Of a stretch of 64,000 bases of DNA, positions 7,649-16,272 are shown piece by piece. The stretch lies in contig CACWKX010000012.1 of the NCBI GenBank assembly GCA_902761585.1, positions 1 to 64,000 on the forward strand. The letters run 5' to 3'. The notes beneath the pieces are model-generated. The model ran no database searches, was not told the DNA's origin, and saw only the letters and a program-made list of their open reading frames with translations. The DNA is from an uncultured Lachnospiraceae bacterium (GTDB taxonomy: Bacteria > Bacillota > Clostridia > Lachnospirales > Lachnospiraceae). Positions within the stretch are counted from its first letter, which is position 1. Each line of letters opens with the position of its first letter. The position numbers and the translations under genes are program-made.

Positions 7649-9343
7649 ATGGATTACAGGGAACGGTACGGCATATGGATGGAAAAGCTGCCGGAGAACG
7701 ATCCGCTGCGGGCGGAGCTTGAAGCGCTGGCAGGAGATGAGAAGGAGATCCGGGAGCGCTTCATTCAGGATCTGCAGTTCGGCACAGCCGGTCTGAGAGG
7801 TATCGTCGGCACCGGGACGAACTGTATGAACATGTATACCGTCGGACGTGCGACGCAGGGCATCGCAAACTATATCTGTGCACAGGGCGAGGCGGCAAAG
7901 AAAAAAGGTGTTATCATCGCGCACGATCCGCGCCATTTTTCAAAGGAATTCTCCGAGCTGACAGCTGGCATCCTCGCAGAGGCTGGGATCCGGGTCTATA
8001 CATTTCCGGATCTCCGACCGACCCCGGAGCTGGCCTACCTGATCCGGAAGCTTGGAACAGTCTCGGGCATCAACATCACGGCCTCCCACAATCCGAAGGA
8101 ATACAATGGTTACAAGGCCTACTGGGAGGACGGCTGCCAGGTCAGCTCCGATGTGGCGGACGGCATGATGGTGGAAATCGAGAAGGTGGATTATTTTGAC
8201 GGCGTGCGCCGCGGGGATGTCGAAGCCCTGAAGAAAGATGGGATGATCACGGTTCTCGGCCCGGAATATGACCGCATGTACCTTGACGAGATCGAGTCGA
8301 TCGCAATTCACAGTGGCGGCGAGCTGGATCTGACTCTTCCGATTGTCTACACGCCGCTTAATGGTGCGGGGGCTGTTCCCTTCAGCCAAATGATGGCCGA
8401 CCGGGGTTTTACAAATTTCCACATCGTGCCGGAACAGCAAAGTCCAGATCCCGACTTCACGACGGTCGGCTATCCGAACCCGGAGGATCCGAAGGCCTTT
8501 CGCCTTTCCGAGCAGCTCGGGAAAAAGACCGGTGCGGAGCTTCTCATGGCGACAGATCCGGATGCGGACCGGTTTGCGATCGAGATTCTCTCCGATGACG
8601 GCGAGTACGTTCCGCTGAACGGCAACCAGACGGGCTATCTGCTGGTGAACTATATCCTCCAGGGCAGAAAGGCGGCAGGAACGCTTCCGGAGAATGGGGC
8701 GATGGTGAAGTCCATCGTGACGTCGACGCTTTCAACCGAGATCGCAAAGGCCTACGGTGTCCGGATGTTCGAGTCGCTGACCGGGTTCAAGAATATTTGC
8801 GGGCGTATTCCGGAGGTGGAGAAGCTCGGCTACCAGTACCTGTTTGGCTATGAGGAGTCGGTCGGCTATGCCTCCTGTCCTCAGATCCGCGACAAGGACG
8901 GCATCAGCGCCGGTATGCTGGTGGCGGAAGCCGCAGCCTACTACAAGAAGCAGGGAAAGACACTCTGGCAGGTGCTGGAGGAGATCTTTGAGCAGTACGG
9001 CTTCTATAATGAGCTGGAGCCGAACATTGTTCTGAAGGGCGTGGAGGGTGCCGCCCGCATCGGACGGATGATGACCTGGCTGCGCGGGAACCTGCCTGCA
9101 CAGGTGGCAGGCTTCAGGGTCACGCAGGTGATCGACTACAAGGATGGATATGAGGATATCCCAGCCTCCAATGTGCTTCGTTTCTTCCTGGACAACGGCA
9201 GCTGGTTTGCGGTCCGCCCGTCCGGAACCGAGCCAAAGATCAAGTTCTACTTCTACTCACGGCAGGAGAGTGCGGAGGCTGCAGCAAGAGTGAATGAAGC
9301 GATCCGGGATGAAATCTTCAGCCTGATCAACAGTGTTCAGTAA
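7649..9343 (+). CDS. pgcA: Phosphoglucomutase / phospho-sugar mutase
   Basis: This is a 564-residue alpha-D-phosphohexomutase that interconverts glucose 1-phosphate and glucose 6-phosphate in the cytoplasm. The N-terminal FGTAGLRG leads into domain 1. The phosphoserine loop is TASHNPKEYNGYKAYW, the metal-binding loop is DPDADRFA, the sugar-binding loop is GYEESVGY and the C-terminal phosphate loop is RPSGTEPKIKFY. Length and motifs match the PgcA type of Firmicutes, not the short bacterial PGM. AAGGAGG at 7637-7643 fixes the start at ATG 7649; the upstream in-frame starts lack a site. It faces away from the glucosidase unit, and the products of glucan breakdown would pass through it. Confidence 0.94.
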   Translation: MDYRERYGIWMEKLPENDPLRAELEALAGDEKEIRERFIQDLQFGTAGLRGIVGTGTNCMNMYTVGRATQGIANYICAQGEAAKKKGVIIAHDPRHFSKEFSELTAGILAEAGIRVYTFPDLRPTPELAYLIRKLGTVSGINITASHNPKEYNGYKAYWEDGCQVSSDVADGMMVEIEKVDYFDGVRRGDVEALKKDGMITVLGPEYDRMYLDEIESIAIHSGGELDLTLPIVYTPLNGAGAVPFSQMMADRGFTNFHIVPEQQSPDPDFTTVGYPNPEDPKAFRLSEQLGKKTGAELLMATDPDADRFAIEILSDDGEYVPLNGNQTGYLLVNYILQGRKAAGTLPENGAMVKSIVTSTLSTEIAKAYGVRMFESLTGFKNICGRIPEVEKLGYQYLFGYEESVGYASCPQIRDKDGISAGMLVAEAAAYYKKQGKTLWQVLEEIFEQYGFYNELEPNIVLKGVEGAARIGRMMTWLRGNLPAQVAGFRVTQVIDYKDGYEDIPASNVLRFFLDNGSWFAVRPSGTEPKIKFYFYSRQESAEAAARVNEAIRDEIFSLINSVQ

Positions 9344-9357
9344 AGCGGAAAGAGCGG

Positions 9358-9482
9358 GACATACGGAGCAAGGCGGGCAGAGCAGGCAGCAGACAGAGCA
9401 AGGCGGACAAAGCCGGACGGAGCAAGGCAGACAGTGCAAGAGAGGCAGAGCCGGGCGGACGGAGCAAGGCAGACAGTGCAAG
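9358..9482 (+). repeat. Degenerate purine-rich tandem repeat
   Basis: A 26-base block beginning GGACGGAGCAAGGCAG occurs identically at 9415-9440 and 9457-9482, a period of 42. Shorter relatives (ACGGAGCAAGGCGGGCAG and similar) fill 9358-9414. The strand is almost free of T. It lies between the phosphoglucomutase stop and the YqeC-MocA start. The same GCAGAC/GCAGGC-like composition recurs inside genes of the selenium island. Confidence 0.8.
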
Positions 9483-9520
9483 GCATGCAGAGCGGGGTGG
9501 AAACGAGAGAGGGCAGCAGG

Positions 9521-11050
9521 ATGCCTAAGGCGCATAGAAGAAAACAGATCACGTACTACCAGAGGCAGAGAAGAGACAAGGAGCAGGAAACAGGCGCTCT
9601 TCGGCATGCCCTTGTGATTGCGGTTGCCGGCGCCGGCGGGAAGAGTACCTATATCCGGCAGCAGGCCGAGAGGCAGGCCGGGGAAGGAAAGCGCGTGGCT
9701 GTGACCACAACGACCCACATCTATAACCCCTGCGTGCAGTACGGAATCCGGGAAAGCTGGAGCGGAGATGAGGCAGAGCCGGTGGCAGTCGTCCGGGGCG
9801 TGGCATACTTTGGCAGGCCGCAGGGCATGGACGGGCAGCCGGAAGATACGCAGCAGAGCTGGAAGCTCGGCCCGGTATCGCCGGACGCCTTCCGGCAGAT
9901 CTGCAGCCGGTACGACGTCGTTTACGTGGAGGCGGACGGAAGCCACTCTATGCCGGCGAAAATCCCGCTTGAGGGAGAGCCTGTCCTTCCACCGGGAGCA
10001 GACGAGGTCGTCATTGTGATGGGACGGCATGCGGTTGGCCGCCCGCTCCGGGCTGTCTGCCAGCACTACGATGCTGACCGGCTTAAAGTCGCAGCCCGAT
10101 CGGCAGACGGCAGTCCGGCATCAGACAGGGGCACAACAGCAGGCGGCGGCACAGCATCAGACCGGCGCGTGGCGGCAGAAAGCAATCCAGTATCAGACGG
10201 CAGCGAAGCATCAGTCAGGGACATAGCAGCAGACAGCCTCAAAGCAGCGGGTGGGATTACAGCGCCGGAAGATCAGGAGCCGCAGACGCCTCTGACGGAG
10301 GCGCAGCTGCGCCATTTGGCGGAGGCGTGCTACATCCGTCCGCTTCGGATCCGGTATCCGTGGATCCGAAGCACCTATTATCTGAGTGATATGTACCGCC
10401 TGGGAGAGAAGGAACACGTCACCGAGGTGACATTTATTCTGATGGCATCTGGCTTCGGAAGACGCTACTCAGGAAGCGAGAACAAGCTCCTTGCAGACTT
10501 TCATGGCAGACCGCTGTATCTGCATGCGCTGGAGCATCTGGCAAAGTCCGCGCAGCAGCTCCGGTCTTATCAGGTGTATGTGCGGATCGGCGTCGTGACC
10601 CGGTACCTGGAGATCATGCAGCAGACTGCGGACATGCAGGATCCGGACATCACTTATCTGGAAAATCATATGGCGGAGGAAGGGATCACCTCTTCCATCC
10701 GGATTGGGACGAGGAAGGCTACCGCTGATCATGCGCAGCTGGTTGTGTTTTTCGCGGCGGATATGCCCTATCTGGATGCCGGGCAGATCACCCGCTTTGT
10801 CTGCGACTGCATCTGCTCCGGCAAACCATACGGCTGCATGGCGGTTCGAGATGAGATAGAGCGGACCGTCACCACCACCGTGCCGGGAGCCTTCCGGCTG
10901 GATAAGGGGCAGGCAGCAGACAGGCTGCTGGCACTTCATGGCGACCGCGGTGCGATGCAGCTGATCCGGCAGCGCCCGTGGGACACCTACTATTTCTACA
11001 CAGAGCCATCCAGTATCCGGGATATTGATCAGAAAGAAGACAGCAGATAA
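9521..11050 (+). CDS. yqeC: YqeC-MocA fusion: selenium/molybdenum cofactor maturation protein
   Basis: This is a 509-residue two-domain protein. Residues 30-290 match YqeC, the putative accessory protein of selenium-dependent molybdenum hydroxylases. They include a P-loop AGAGGKST (36-43), TTTTHIYNP, YVEADGSHSMPAKIP and a VIVMGRHAVGRPL segment. Residues from about 300 match a MocA/MobA-like nucleotidyltransferase (ILMASGFGRRYSGSENKLLADFHGRPL, then FAADMPYL), the type that attaches CTP to molybdopterin. The two functions are usually encoded by separate genes; fusion supports a joint role in making a Se-Mo cofactor. An A/G/S/T-rich insert of about 60 residues (190-253) interrupts the YqeC part. 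ATG 9521 follows GAGAGGGCAGCAGG; a GTG at 9434 in the repeat is less likely. It starts the rightward half of the island. Confidence 0.88.
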   Translation: MPKAHRRKQITYYQRQRRDKEQETGALRHALVIAVAGAGGKSTYIRQQAERQAGEGKRVAVTTTTHIYNPCVQYGIRESWSGDEAEPVAVVRGVAYFGRPQGMDGQPEDTQQSWKLGPVSPDAFRQICSRYDVVYVEADGSHSMPAKIPLEGEPVLPPGADEVVIVMGRHAVGRPLRAVCQHYDADRLKVAARSADGSPASDRGTTAGGGTASDRRVAAESNPVSDGSEASVRDIAADSLKAAGGITAPEDQEPQTPLTEAQLRHLAEACYIRPLRIRYPWIRSTYYLSDMYRLGEKEHVTEVTFILMASGFGRRYSGSENKLLADFHGRPLYLHALEHLAKSAQQLRSYQVYVRIGVVTRYLEIMQQTADMQDPDITYLENHMAEEGITSSIRIGTRKATADHAQLVVFFAADMPYLDAGQITRFVCDCICSGKPYGCMAVRDEIERTVTTTVPGAFRLDKGQAADRLLALHGDRGAMQLIRQRPWDTYYFYTEPSSIRDIDQKEDSR

Positions 11051-11066
11051 CAGACGAAACGAGAAA

Positions 11067-11104
11067 TGAAAACACCTCCGCTCTGATCAGCGGAGGTGTT
11101 TTCA
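11067..11104. terminator. Bidirectional intrinsic terminator
   Basis: This is a perfect 16-bp stem, 11067-11082 with 11089-11104, around a six-base loop. The arms begin with A-rich and end with T-rich sequence on both strands (TGAAAACACC / GGTGTTTTCA). It separates the converging yqeC-mocA and adenine deaminase genes and should stop transcription from both sides. Confidence 0.9.
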
Positions 11105-11142
11105 GAAATACCTGCCTGCGGGAGGATTCCTGAAGGAGCAGC

Positions 11143-12909
11143 TCAGGAGGCTGTCTCCTTCAGCTTGTCCGCTTCCACCCCGACGAAATCGAACTTCTTC
11201 ATATCGAAGAGACCGCGGTCTGTAATCTTGATGTCAGGGATGACAATCAGGGACATGAAGCACAGCGTCATAATCGGCTCAACTGTATGGCTGACCCCGA
11301 GCGCATCATATGCCATGTTGTGCAGCACCTCCAGCGCCTGAGCGACCTCCTCGCCGCTGCGGTCGCTCATCAGACCGGCAATCGGAAGCGGCAGCGATGC
11401 AAGTACCTTTCCATCCTTCACGAGGACAAAGCCGCCCTCCTGATCAATCAAAGCGTGGATTGCCGCGCTCATTTCCGAGTTGGAAATTCCCACACAAATG
11501 ATGTTGTGGGAATCGTGCGCAACCGACAGCGCGACAGCGCCGTGCTGAATGCCGTAGCCCTTCAGAAGCCCCAGCCCGATCCGGCCGGTATTATGGTGCC
11601 GCTCGAGCACAGCGATCTTTGCCACATCCTTTCCGGGTTCGAAGACGAAGTCGCCGTCTGCGTCCAGCTTCACATGCAGATCAGTCTCCTTTGTGCGGAT
11701 TCCGCCCGGGATGATCTCGATCGTCTTCACAAAGTCGCTCTTCAGATGCAGCCGCAGGTCGTCCTCGGTAAATGCCTTCACGTGCATCGATCCTCTGACG
11801 GAGTAGATTGGTGCTTTCTCATAGGACAGCAGGTACCGGCCGTTCTCGGCGACCTTCTTGCCCTCAATGAAGACGGCCTTCACACCGAAATTCTTCAGAT
11901 TGTCAAACAGCACAATGTCTGCCCGCCTGCCCGGTGCCAGTGCGCCGCGGTCCTCGAGCTTATAGCACTCCGCCGCGTTGAGTGTCGCCATGCAGATGGC
12001 CATGACCGGATCGATGCCGGCCTTCACGAGCTTCCGCAGATGGCTGTCGATATGACCCTCTCCGAGGATGGTTTTCGGCTGCCGGTCATCGGAGCAGAGA
12101 ATCAGCCGTCTGTAGTTGTAGGGCGTGATGCCCGGGATCAGATTCTCCAGATCGTGGCACGCGGACCCGTCGCGCAGCTGGACATACATGCCGCGCTCCA
12201 GGCGGTCCTCCATTTCCTTCACCGTTGTACACTCATGGTCGGTCTTCACCCCTGCGGCGATATACGCATTCAGCCCTGCGCCCTCCAGCCCCGGGCTGTG
12301 TCCGTCGATCACTTTGTGCATCGACAGCGCGACCAGCAGCTTGTTCAGGTCATCATCATTCTTTTCCAGAATTCCGGGGACGTTCATGAACTCGCCCAGC
12401 CCCGGCACGTGCCGGTCCTGCATCGGCCACTGCATGTCGAAGGCATTGACAACTGCTCCGGCGTCCTCAAATGGAGTTGCCGGCACGCAGCTAGGAATCA
12501 TGTACCGGACTGACAGCTCCGTCTTTGACGCTGCCCGGATCATGTAGTTCAGGCCCTCAAGACCATAGACATTCGTGATTTCGTGCGGGTCGGCGATGAC
12601 GGTCGTCGTTCCGCGCGGGACCACCATGCGCCCGAACTCCTCAGGGGAGGTGTAGGTGGATTCAATATGAATGTGTCCGTCGATCAGCCCCGGCGCCGCG
12701 TACGCTCCGCCGGCATCGATCTCCTCCTGCCCGCGGTAGTCGTCGCCAAATCCCACGATCAGCCCGTCGGTGATCGCGATGGAGCCCGGCCGGACGGTCC
12801 CGGTGAAGACATCCACAATCTGACAGTTGTAGATGACCAGATCGGCAGGGACACGATGCATGGCAGAGTCAATTACACGGATGAGTGTTTTCTTGTCCAT
12901 ATGTTCCAT
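11143..12909 (-). CDS. ade: Adenine deaminase
   Basis: This is a 588-residue metal-dependent enzyme that converts adenine to hypoxanthine and ammonia. It has the amidohydrolase barrel with GLIDGHIHIEST (metal His pair) near residue 90. Further motifs are DPHEI.NV, the VIDGHSPGL loop, a CSDDR loop and the C-terminal adenine-deaminase domain with VAHDSHNI and MSDRSGEEVA. AAGGAGGC (12916-12923) supports ATG 12909; the longer frame to 12987 has no site. Hypoxanthine is a classic substrate of the xanthine dehydrogenase family encoded 8 kb away, so the gene fits the purine theme of the island although it is on the opposite strand with its own promoter. Confidence 0.94.
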   Translation of the reverse strand: MEHMDKKTLIRVIDSAMHRVPADLVIYNCQIVDVFTGTVRPGSIAITDGLIVGFGDDYRGQEEIDAGGAYAAPGLIDGHIHIESTYTSPEEFGRMVVPRGTTTVIADPHEITNVYGLEGLNYMIRAASKTELSVRYMIPSCVPATPFEDAGAVVNAFDMQWPMQDRHVPGLGEFMNVPGILEKNDDDLNKLLVALSMHKVIDGHSPGLEGAGLNAYIAAGVKTDHECTTVKEMEDRLERGMYVQLRDGSACHDLENLIPGITPYNYRRLILCSDDRQPKTILGEGHIDSHLRKLVKAGIDPVMAICMATLNAAECYKLEDRGALAPGRRADIVLFDNLKNFGVKAVFIEGKKVAENGRYLLSYEKAPIYSVRGSMHVKAFTEDDLRLHLKSDFVKTIEIIPGGIRTKETDLHVKLDADGDFVFEPGKDVAKIAVLERHHNTGRIGLGLLKGYGIQHGAVALSVAHDSHNIICVGISNSEMSAAIHALIDQEGGFVLVKDGKVLASLPLPIAGLMSDRSGEEVAQALEVLHNMAYDALGVSHTVEPIMTLCFMSLIVIPDIKITDRGLFDMKKFDFVGVEADKLKETAS

Positions 12910-13040
12910 AAGACCGCCTCCTTCTTCAACTCTGATGCCAACAACTCTCGTCTGAACGATCCACGCCTGCGCCGGCGGAATCTGCATGCCCGTCTGCTTT
13001 CGGACTTGTTTAGACGAAATGGTACCTTCTATTGCAAATG

Positions 13041-13068
13041 ATTGTATCCGGTGCTAAAATCTTGTCAA
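13041..13068 (-). promoter_or_regulatory. Strong promoter of the adenine deaminase gene
   Basis: On the minus strand, a perfect -35 TTGACA (13068-13063) is separated by 16 bases from TACAAT (13046-13041). That predicts a leader of roughly 125 bases before ATG 12909. The leader can pair CGTCTAAAC with GTTCAGACG, with smaller stems inside, so it might be regulatory, but it does not match the purine riboswitch core. Confidence 0.7.
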
Positions 13069-13108
13069 GGGATTTTACAAATTTTCTGTATCAGGAAATG
13101 GAGATTCT

Positions 13109-13342
13109 GTGAAAACTGAACAAAGAGTAATTGTTGTATTTCCGACAACGACCGATGCGCTTCATCTGGAATATGTGTGCCGGGCCGAGGGGGTGCCGGG
13201 GCGGATGATCCCCGTTCCCGGAAGCATCAAAGCCGGCTGCGGCCTGGCCTTCAGCGCTCCGCCGGAGACAGAACAAAGGCTCCGCACCCTGGCAGAGGCA
13301 AACAGCATCAGGGTTGACGGATTCTACAGAAGAGTCCTGTAG
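13109..13342 (+). CDS. DUF3343 putative Se/S carrier-like protein
   Basis: This small soluble protein of 77 residues matches DUF3343, a family described as putative Se/S carriers and found near selenium genes. It starts RVIVVFPTTTDALHLEYVCRAEGVPGRMIPVPGSIKAGCGLAFSAPPE. The conserved Cys in KAGCGLAF would be the carrier residue. Start is GTG 13109, with GGAGA just upstream; the ATG at 13098 is in another frame and stops at once. It is divergent from ade and upstream of hydA, which fits delivery of selenium or sulfur within this island. Confidence 0.82.
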   Translation: MKTEQRVIVVFPTTTDALHLEYVCRAEGVPGRMIPVPGSIKAGCGLAFSAPPETEQRLRTLAEANSIRVDGFYRRVL

Positions 13343-13551
13343 CAGACAGCCGGGGAAGGACAGGATACAACCTGTGGCAGAAAGACAGGACAGGGACAAT
13401 GCCGAGGGCGGCGGAGACGTGAACCCCGGCTTTCTTTATTATATAGGCTTATTACATAGGCTTGTCATATCGGATTTTACAGTACGCAGGCTCTGTCACA
13501 GACAGGACGGATGCGTCTTCAGCCGAGACACGAATGGAAGGAGGCATTTCG

Positions 13552-14928
13552 ATGATACTGTTTCAGAATGGTACACTGGTATACCCGTCCGGCAGCAGGT
13601 CGGCAGATCTACTGACAGACGGTGAAAAGATCTGCAGGATCGCTTCTCACATCGATCCGCCCGCAGGCTGCGAGATCGTGGACTGCGCCGGCAAGCTCGT
13701 CTTCCCGGGATTCATCGATGCGCACACCCATTTTGATCTGCATGTAGCCGGGACGGTCACAGCTGACGATTTTTCTTCCGGAACAAAGGCAGAGATCGCC
13801 GGCGGGACAACGAGCGTCATCGACTTTGGAACCGCCTATCCGGGCGAGACGCTGAACGAAGGCCTCGACAACTGGTTCCGGAAGGCTGAGGCCGGCTGCA
13901 GCTGCGACTATGGGTTCCATCAGACCATTACAGAGTGGAATGATTCGATCTCCGCCGAGATCCCGGACATGATCGAACGCGGCGCCTCTACCTTCAAGAT
14001 TTACATGACCTATGATACCCAGATTGACGACTGCACGATCCTGAAGGTGCTGCAGCGGCTGAAGGAGTGCGGCACCACGACCGGCTGCCACTGCGAGAAC
14101 AGCGGACTGATCGACGCGCTCCGCGAGGAGTATGCGGCGGACGAAAGACGCAGAAAGGTCAGTTCCCACTATCTCACACGCCCGGCGGCAGCGGAGGCGG
14201 AGGCCATCGGACGCTACTGCCATCTGGCGGAGGTGGCGGACGAGCCGGTCATCGACGTCCACCTGACCTGCCTGGAGGGGCTTGAGGAGATCCGGGCGGC
14301 CAGAAGGCGCGGGCAGAAGGTCTACGTGGAGACCTGCCCGCAGTATCTGGTGATGGATGACAGCCTCTATGACAACGACGATTTTGATGAGGCGTCGAAG
14401 TATGTCTGCGCCCCACCGCTGAGAAAGAAGACCGACCAGGACGCTCTGTGGAAGGCCATGGCGGACGGTGAAATTCAGACCGTCTCGACCGACCACTGCT
14501 CCTTCACCATCGCGCAGAAGGAGCTTGGGAAGGACGACTTCCGGAAGATTCCGGGCGGTATGCCCGGCGCGGAGACAAGACCGGCCGTCATCTACTCAGA
14601 GGGTGTTTCAAAAGGGCGCATCACGAAGGAAAAAATGTGCGAGCTTCTGGCCGAGAACCCGGCACGGCTCTACGGCCTCTATCCGAAGAAGGGTGTGCTG
14701 AAGGAAGGAGCGGACGCGGACATCGTCATCCTCGACCCAGCAGCGGAGCGAACCATTTCCGTGAAGACCCAGATCTCGAAGGCGGACTATGCGCCGCTCG
14801 AGGGCATGAAGCTGAAGGGTACCATCGACCAGGTCTACCTCAGAGGCGAGAAGGTTGCCGAGGACGGCAGAGTGATCAAGGAGAACAGAGGTCAGTACCT
14901 GAAGCGGGGGCTGCCGGAGTTCTTCTGA
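13552..14928 (+). CDS. hydA: Dihydropyrimidinase / D-hydantoinase family enzyme
   Basis: This is a 458-residue cyclic-amide hydrolase, cytoplasmic, with a two-metal centre. Metal ligands are His58 and His60 (DAHTHFD), the carboxylated Lys149 (FKIYMTYD), His180 (CHCEN), His237 (DVHLT) and Asp314 (STDHCSF). The family opens dihydrouracil, hydantoin or related rings; enzymes of this type are repeatedly found in selenium-dependent hydroxylase clusters, where the true substrate is not settled. AAGGAGG at 13537-13543 supports ATG 13552. A poor terminator-like stem at about 13399-13440 may separate it from the DUF3343 gene. The amidohydrolase gene follows after 31 bases, suggesting ring opening followed by removal of the carbamoyl or acyl group. 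Confidence 0.9.
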   Translation: MILFQNGTLVYPSGSRSADLLTDGEKICRIASHIDPPAGCEIVDCAGKLVFPGFIDAHTHFDLHVAGTVTADDFSSGTKAEIAGGTTSVIDFGTAYPGETLNEGLDNWFRKAEAGCSCDYGFHQTITEWNDSISAEIPDMIERGASTFKIYMTYDTQIDDCTILKVLQRLKECGTTTGCHCENSGLIDALREEYAADERRRKVSSHYLTRPAAAEAEAIGRYCHLAEVADEPVIDVHLTCLEGLEEIRAARRRGQKVYVETCPQYLVMDDSLYDNDDFDEASKYVCAPPLRKKTDQDALWKAMADGEIQTVSTDHCSFTIAQKELGKDDFRKIPGGMPGAETRPAVIYSEGVSKGRITKEKMCELLAENPARLYGLYPKKGVLKEGADADIVILDPAAERTISVKTQISKADYAPLEGMKLKGTIDQVYLRGEKVAEDGRVIKENRGQYLKRGLPEFF

Positions 14929-14959
14929 GAAGAAGGAAAAAAGAGGAGCGTGACAGAAG

Positions 14960-16141
14960 ATGGATTTGCACTTGACAGAGAAGGAAGCCGGACAGGTGCT
15001 GGCGATCAAGAGAGACCTGCACATGCACCCGGAGCTCTCGCATGAGGAGTTCAGGACAACCGAAAGGATCCGGGAGGTGCTCTCCGGGCTGCCGGGGATC
15101 GAGATCCTTGATCTGCCCGACACATCGGTCGTGAAGACCGGCGTGGTGGCGCGGCTTCGGGGCGGAAAAAGCGGCGGGGAGACCGGCCTTCGGGCGGACA
15201 TCGATGCCCTTCCGCAGACCGAGCAGGTCGAAAGCCCGTACAAGTCCAGATGCGAGGGAAAGATGCACGCCTGCGGACACGACTTTCACACCGCGTCGCT
15301 CCTTGGAGCCGCGATGATTCTGTCAAGAAACCGCGCAGAGGTGCCGGGAACCGTCGACTTCCTGTTTCAGGAAGCGGAGGAAACGACGAATGGCTGCCAG
15401 GAAATGATCGACGCAGGGCTCTTCTCGATCATTTCCCCGAAATACTTCTTCGGTATGCACAACCGTCCGGAGGTTCCGGCAGGGCAGGTCGTGATCCAGT
15501 CTGGCGGACTGATGAGCGCAAAGTCAAACTTCGTCATCACTGTCCACGGCAAGGGCGGGCACGGCGCGATGCCGCATCTGTGCATCGATCCGATCGTCTG
15601 TGCGGCGGCGATCATCCAGTCACTTCAGACCATCGTCAGCAGGAATGTTGACCCGATGGAGAACGCGATTCTGACAATCGGCTCCATCCATGGCGGGAGC
15701 GTCGAGAATCTGATCGTTGAGGATGTGAGGATGACCGGCTGCGTGCGGGCGCTGAGCCAGAAGACGAAAGAGATGCAGATCCGCCGCCTGGAGGAAATTG
15801 TGACGAACACGGCGAAGGCCTATCAGTGCACGGCGGACATTGAATATAAGGAAGTGCTGCCGGTTGCGTATAATACGCCGGAGATGACGAAGATCGCCCA
15901 CAGGGCGGCTGCGGCTGTTGTCGGGGAGGAGAACTGCGTGACGGCGGTGCCGACCCTCGCGAGCGAGGACTTCGCGATCATCATGGACAAAATTCCGTCC
16001 TACCTCTACTGGGTCGGCTCCGGGACGGAGGGAGAGCCGCTGCATGCCTGGCACAATCCGAAATTCCATGCCAACGACACAGCCCTTCCGGTTGCGGCGG
16101 CGGTATACGCCAGCTCGGCTGTGACGGCAAACCAGCTGTGA
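14960..16141 (+). CDS. M20D-family amidohydrolase (N-acyl/carbamoyl amino acid hydrolase type)
   Basis: This is a 393-residue dinuclear zinc hydrolase. It shows HMHPELSHEEF at the start, GLRADIDALPQTEQ, CGHDFHTASLLGAA (metal ligands), QEAEE (catalytic Glu pair), MHNRPEVPAGQ and HGKGGHGAMPH of the dimerisation lid. Members cleave N-acyl amino acids, hippurate or N-carbamoyl compounds. Coming directly after a dihydropyrimidinase, it could act on the ring-opened product, but this is inferred from position. There is no signal peptide. The start is preceded by AGAGGAG. Confidence 0.9.
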   Translation: MDLHLTEKEAGQVLAIKRDLHMHPELSHEEFRTTERIREVLSGLPGIEILDLPDTSVVKTGVVARLRGGKSGGETGLRADIDALPQTEQVESPYKSRCEGKMHACGHDFHTASLLGAAMILSRNRAEVPGTVDFLFQEAEETTNGCQEMIDAGLFSIISPKYFFGMHNRPEVPAGQVVIQSGGLMSAKSNFVITVHGKGGHGAMPHLCIDPIVCAAAIIQSLQTIVSRNVDPMENAILTIGSIHGGSVENLIVEDVRMTGCVRALSQKTKEMQIRRLEEIVTNTAKAYQCTADIEYKEVLPVAYNTPEMTKIAHRAAAAVVGEENCVTAVPTLASEDFAIIMDKIPSYLYWVGSGTEGEPLHAWHNPKFHANDTALPVAAAVYASSAVTANQL

Positions 16142-16171
16142 GGAGCCAGGAAGCCTGCAAGCATGATGACC

Positions 16172-16213
16172 GGCTGACAGGAGCCAGGAAGGCAAGTTCC
16201 TGTGCTGTCAGCC
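16172..16213 (+). other. Strong intergenic stem-loop before yedF
   Basis: GGCTGACAG (16172-16180) pairs perfectly with CTGTCAGCC (16205-16213). A second stem, CAGGAA with TTCCTG, lies inside. No T-run follows, so it is more likely an mRNA stability or processing element than a terminator. The direct repeat GGAGCCAGGAAG occurs at 16142 and 16181. Confidence 0.6.
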
Positions 16214-16272
16214 AGACTGCATCAATATGACAGTAAACAATAATAAATAGGAGAAAAAAGGGGGAACGGATT

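Noticed and set aside
9434..9520. Upstream GTG start for the YqeC-MocA gene
   Set aside because: It lies inside the purine-rich repeat, the added residues are low complexity and ATG 9521 has a better upstream site.
11287..12513. Plus-strand frame of 408 codons over adenine deaminase
   Set aside because: It is a shadow of the minus-strand deaminase, whose active-site motifs are complete.
12910..13046. Purine (guanine/adenine) riboswitch before ade
   Set aside because: The conserved junction and loop-loop sequences of that class are not visible in the leader.
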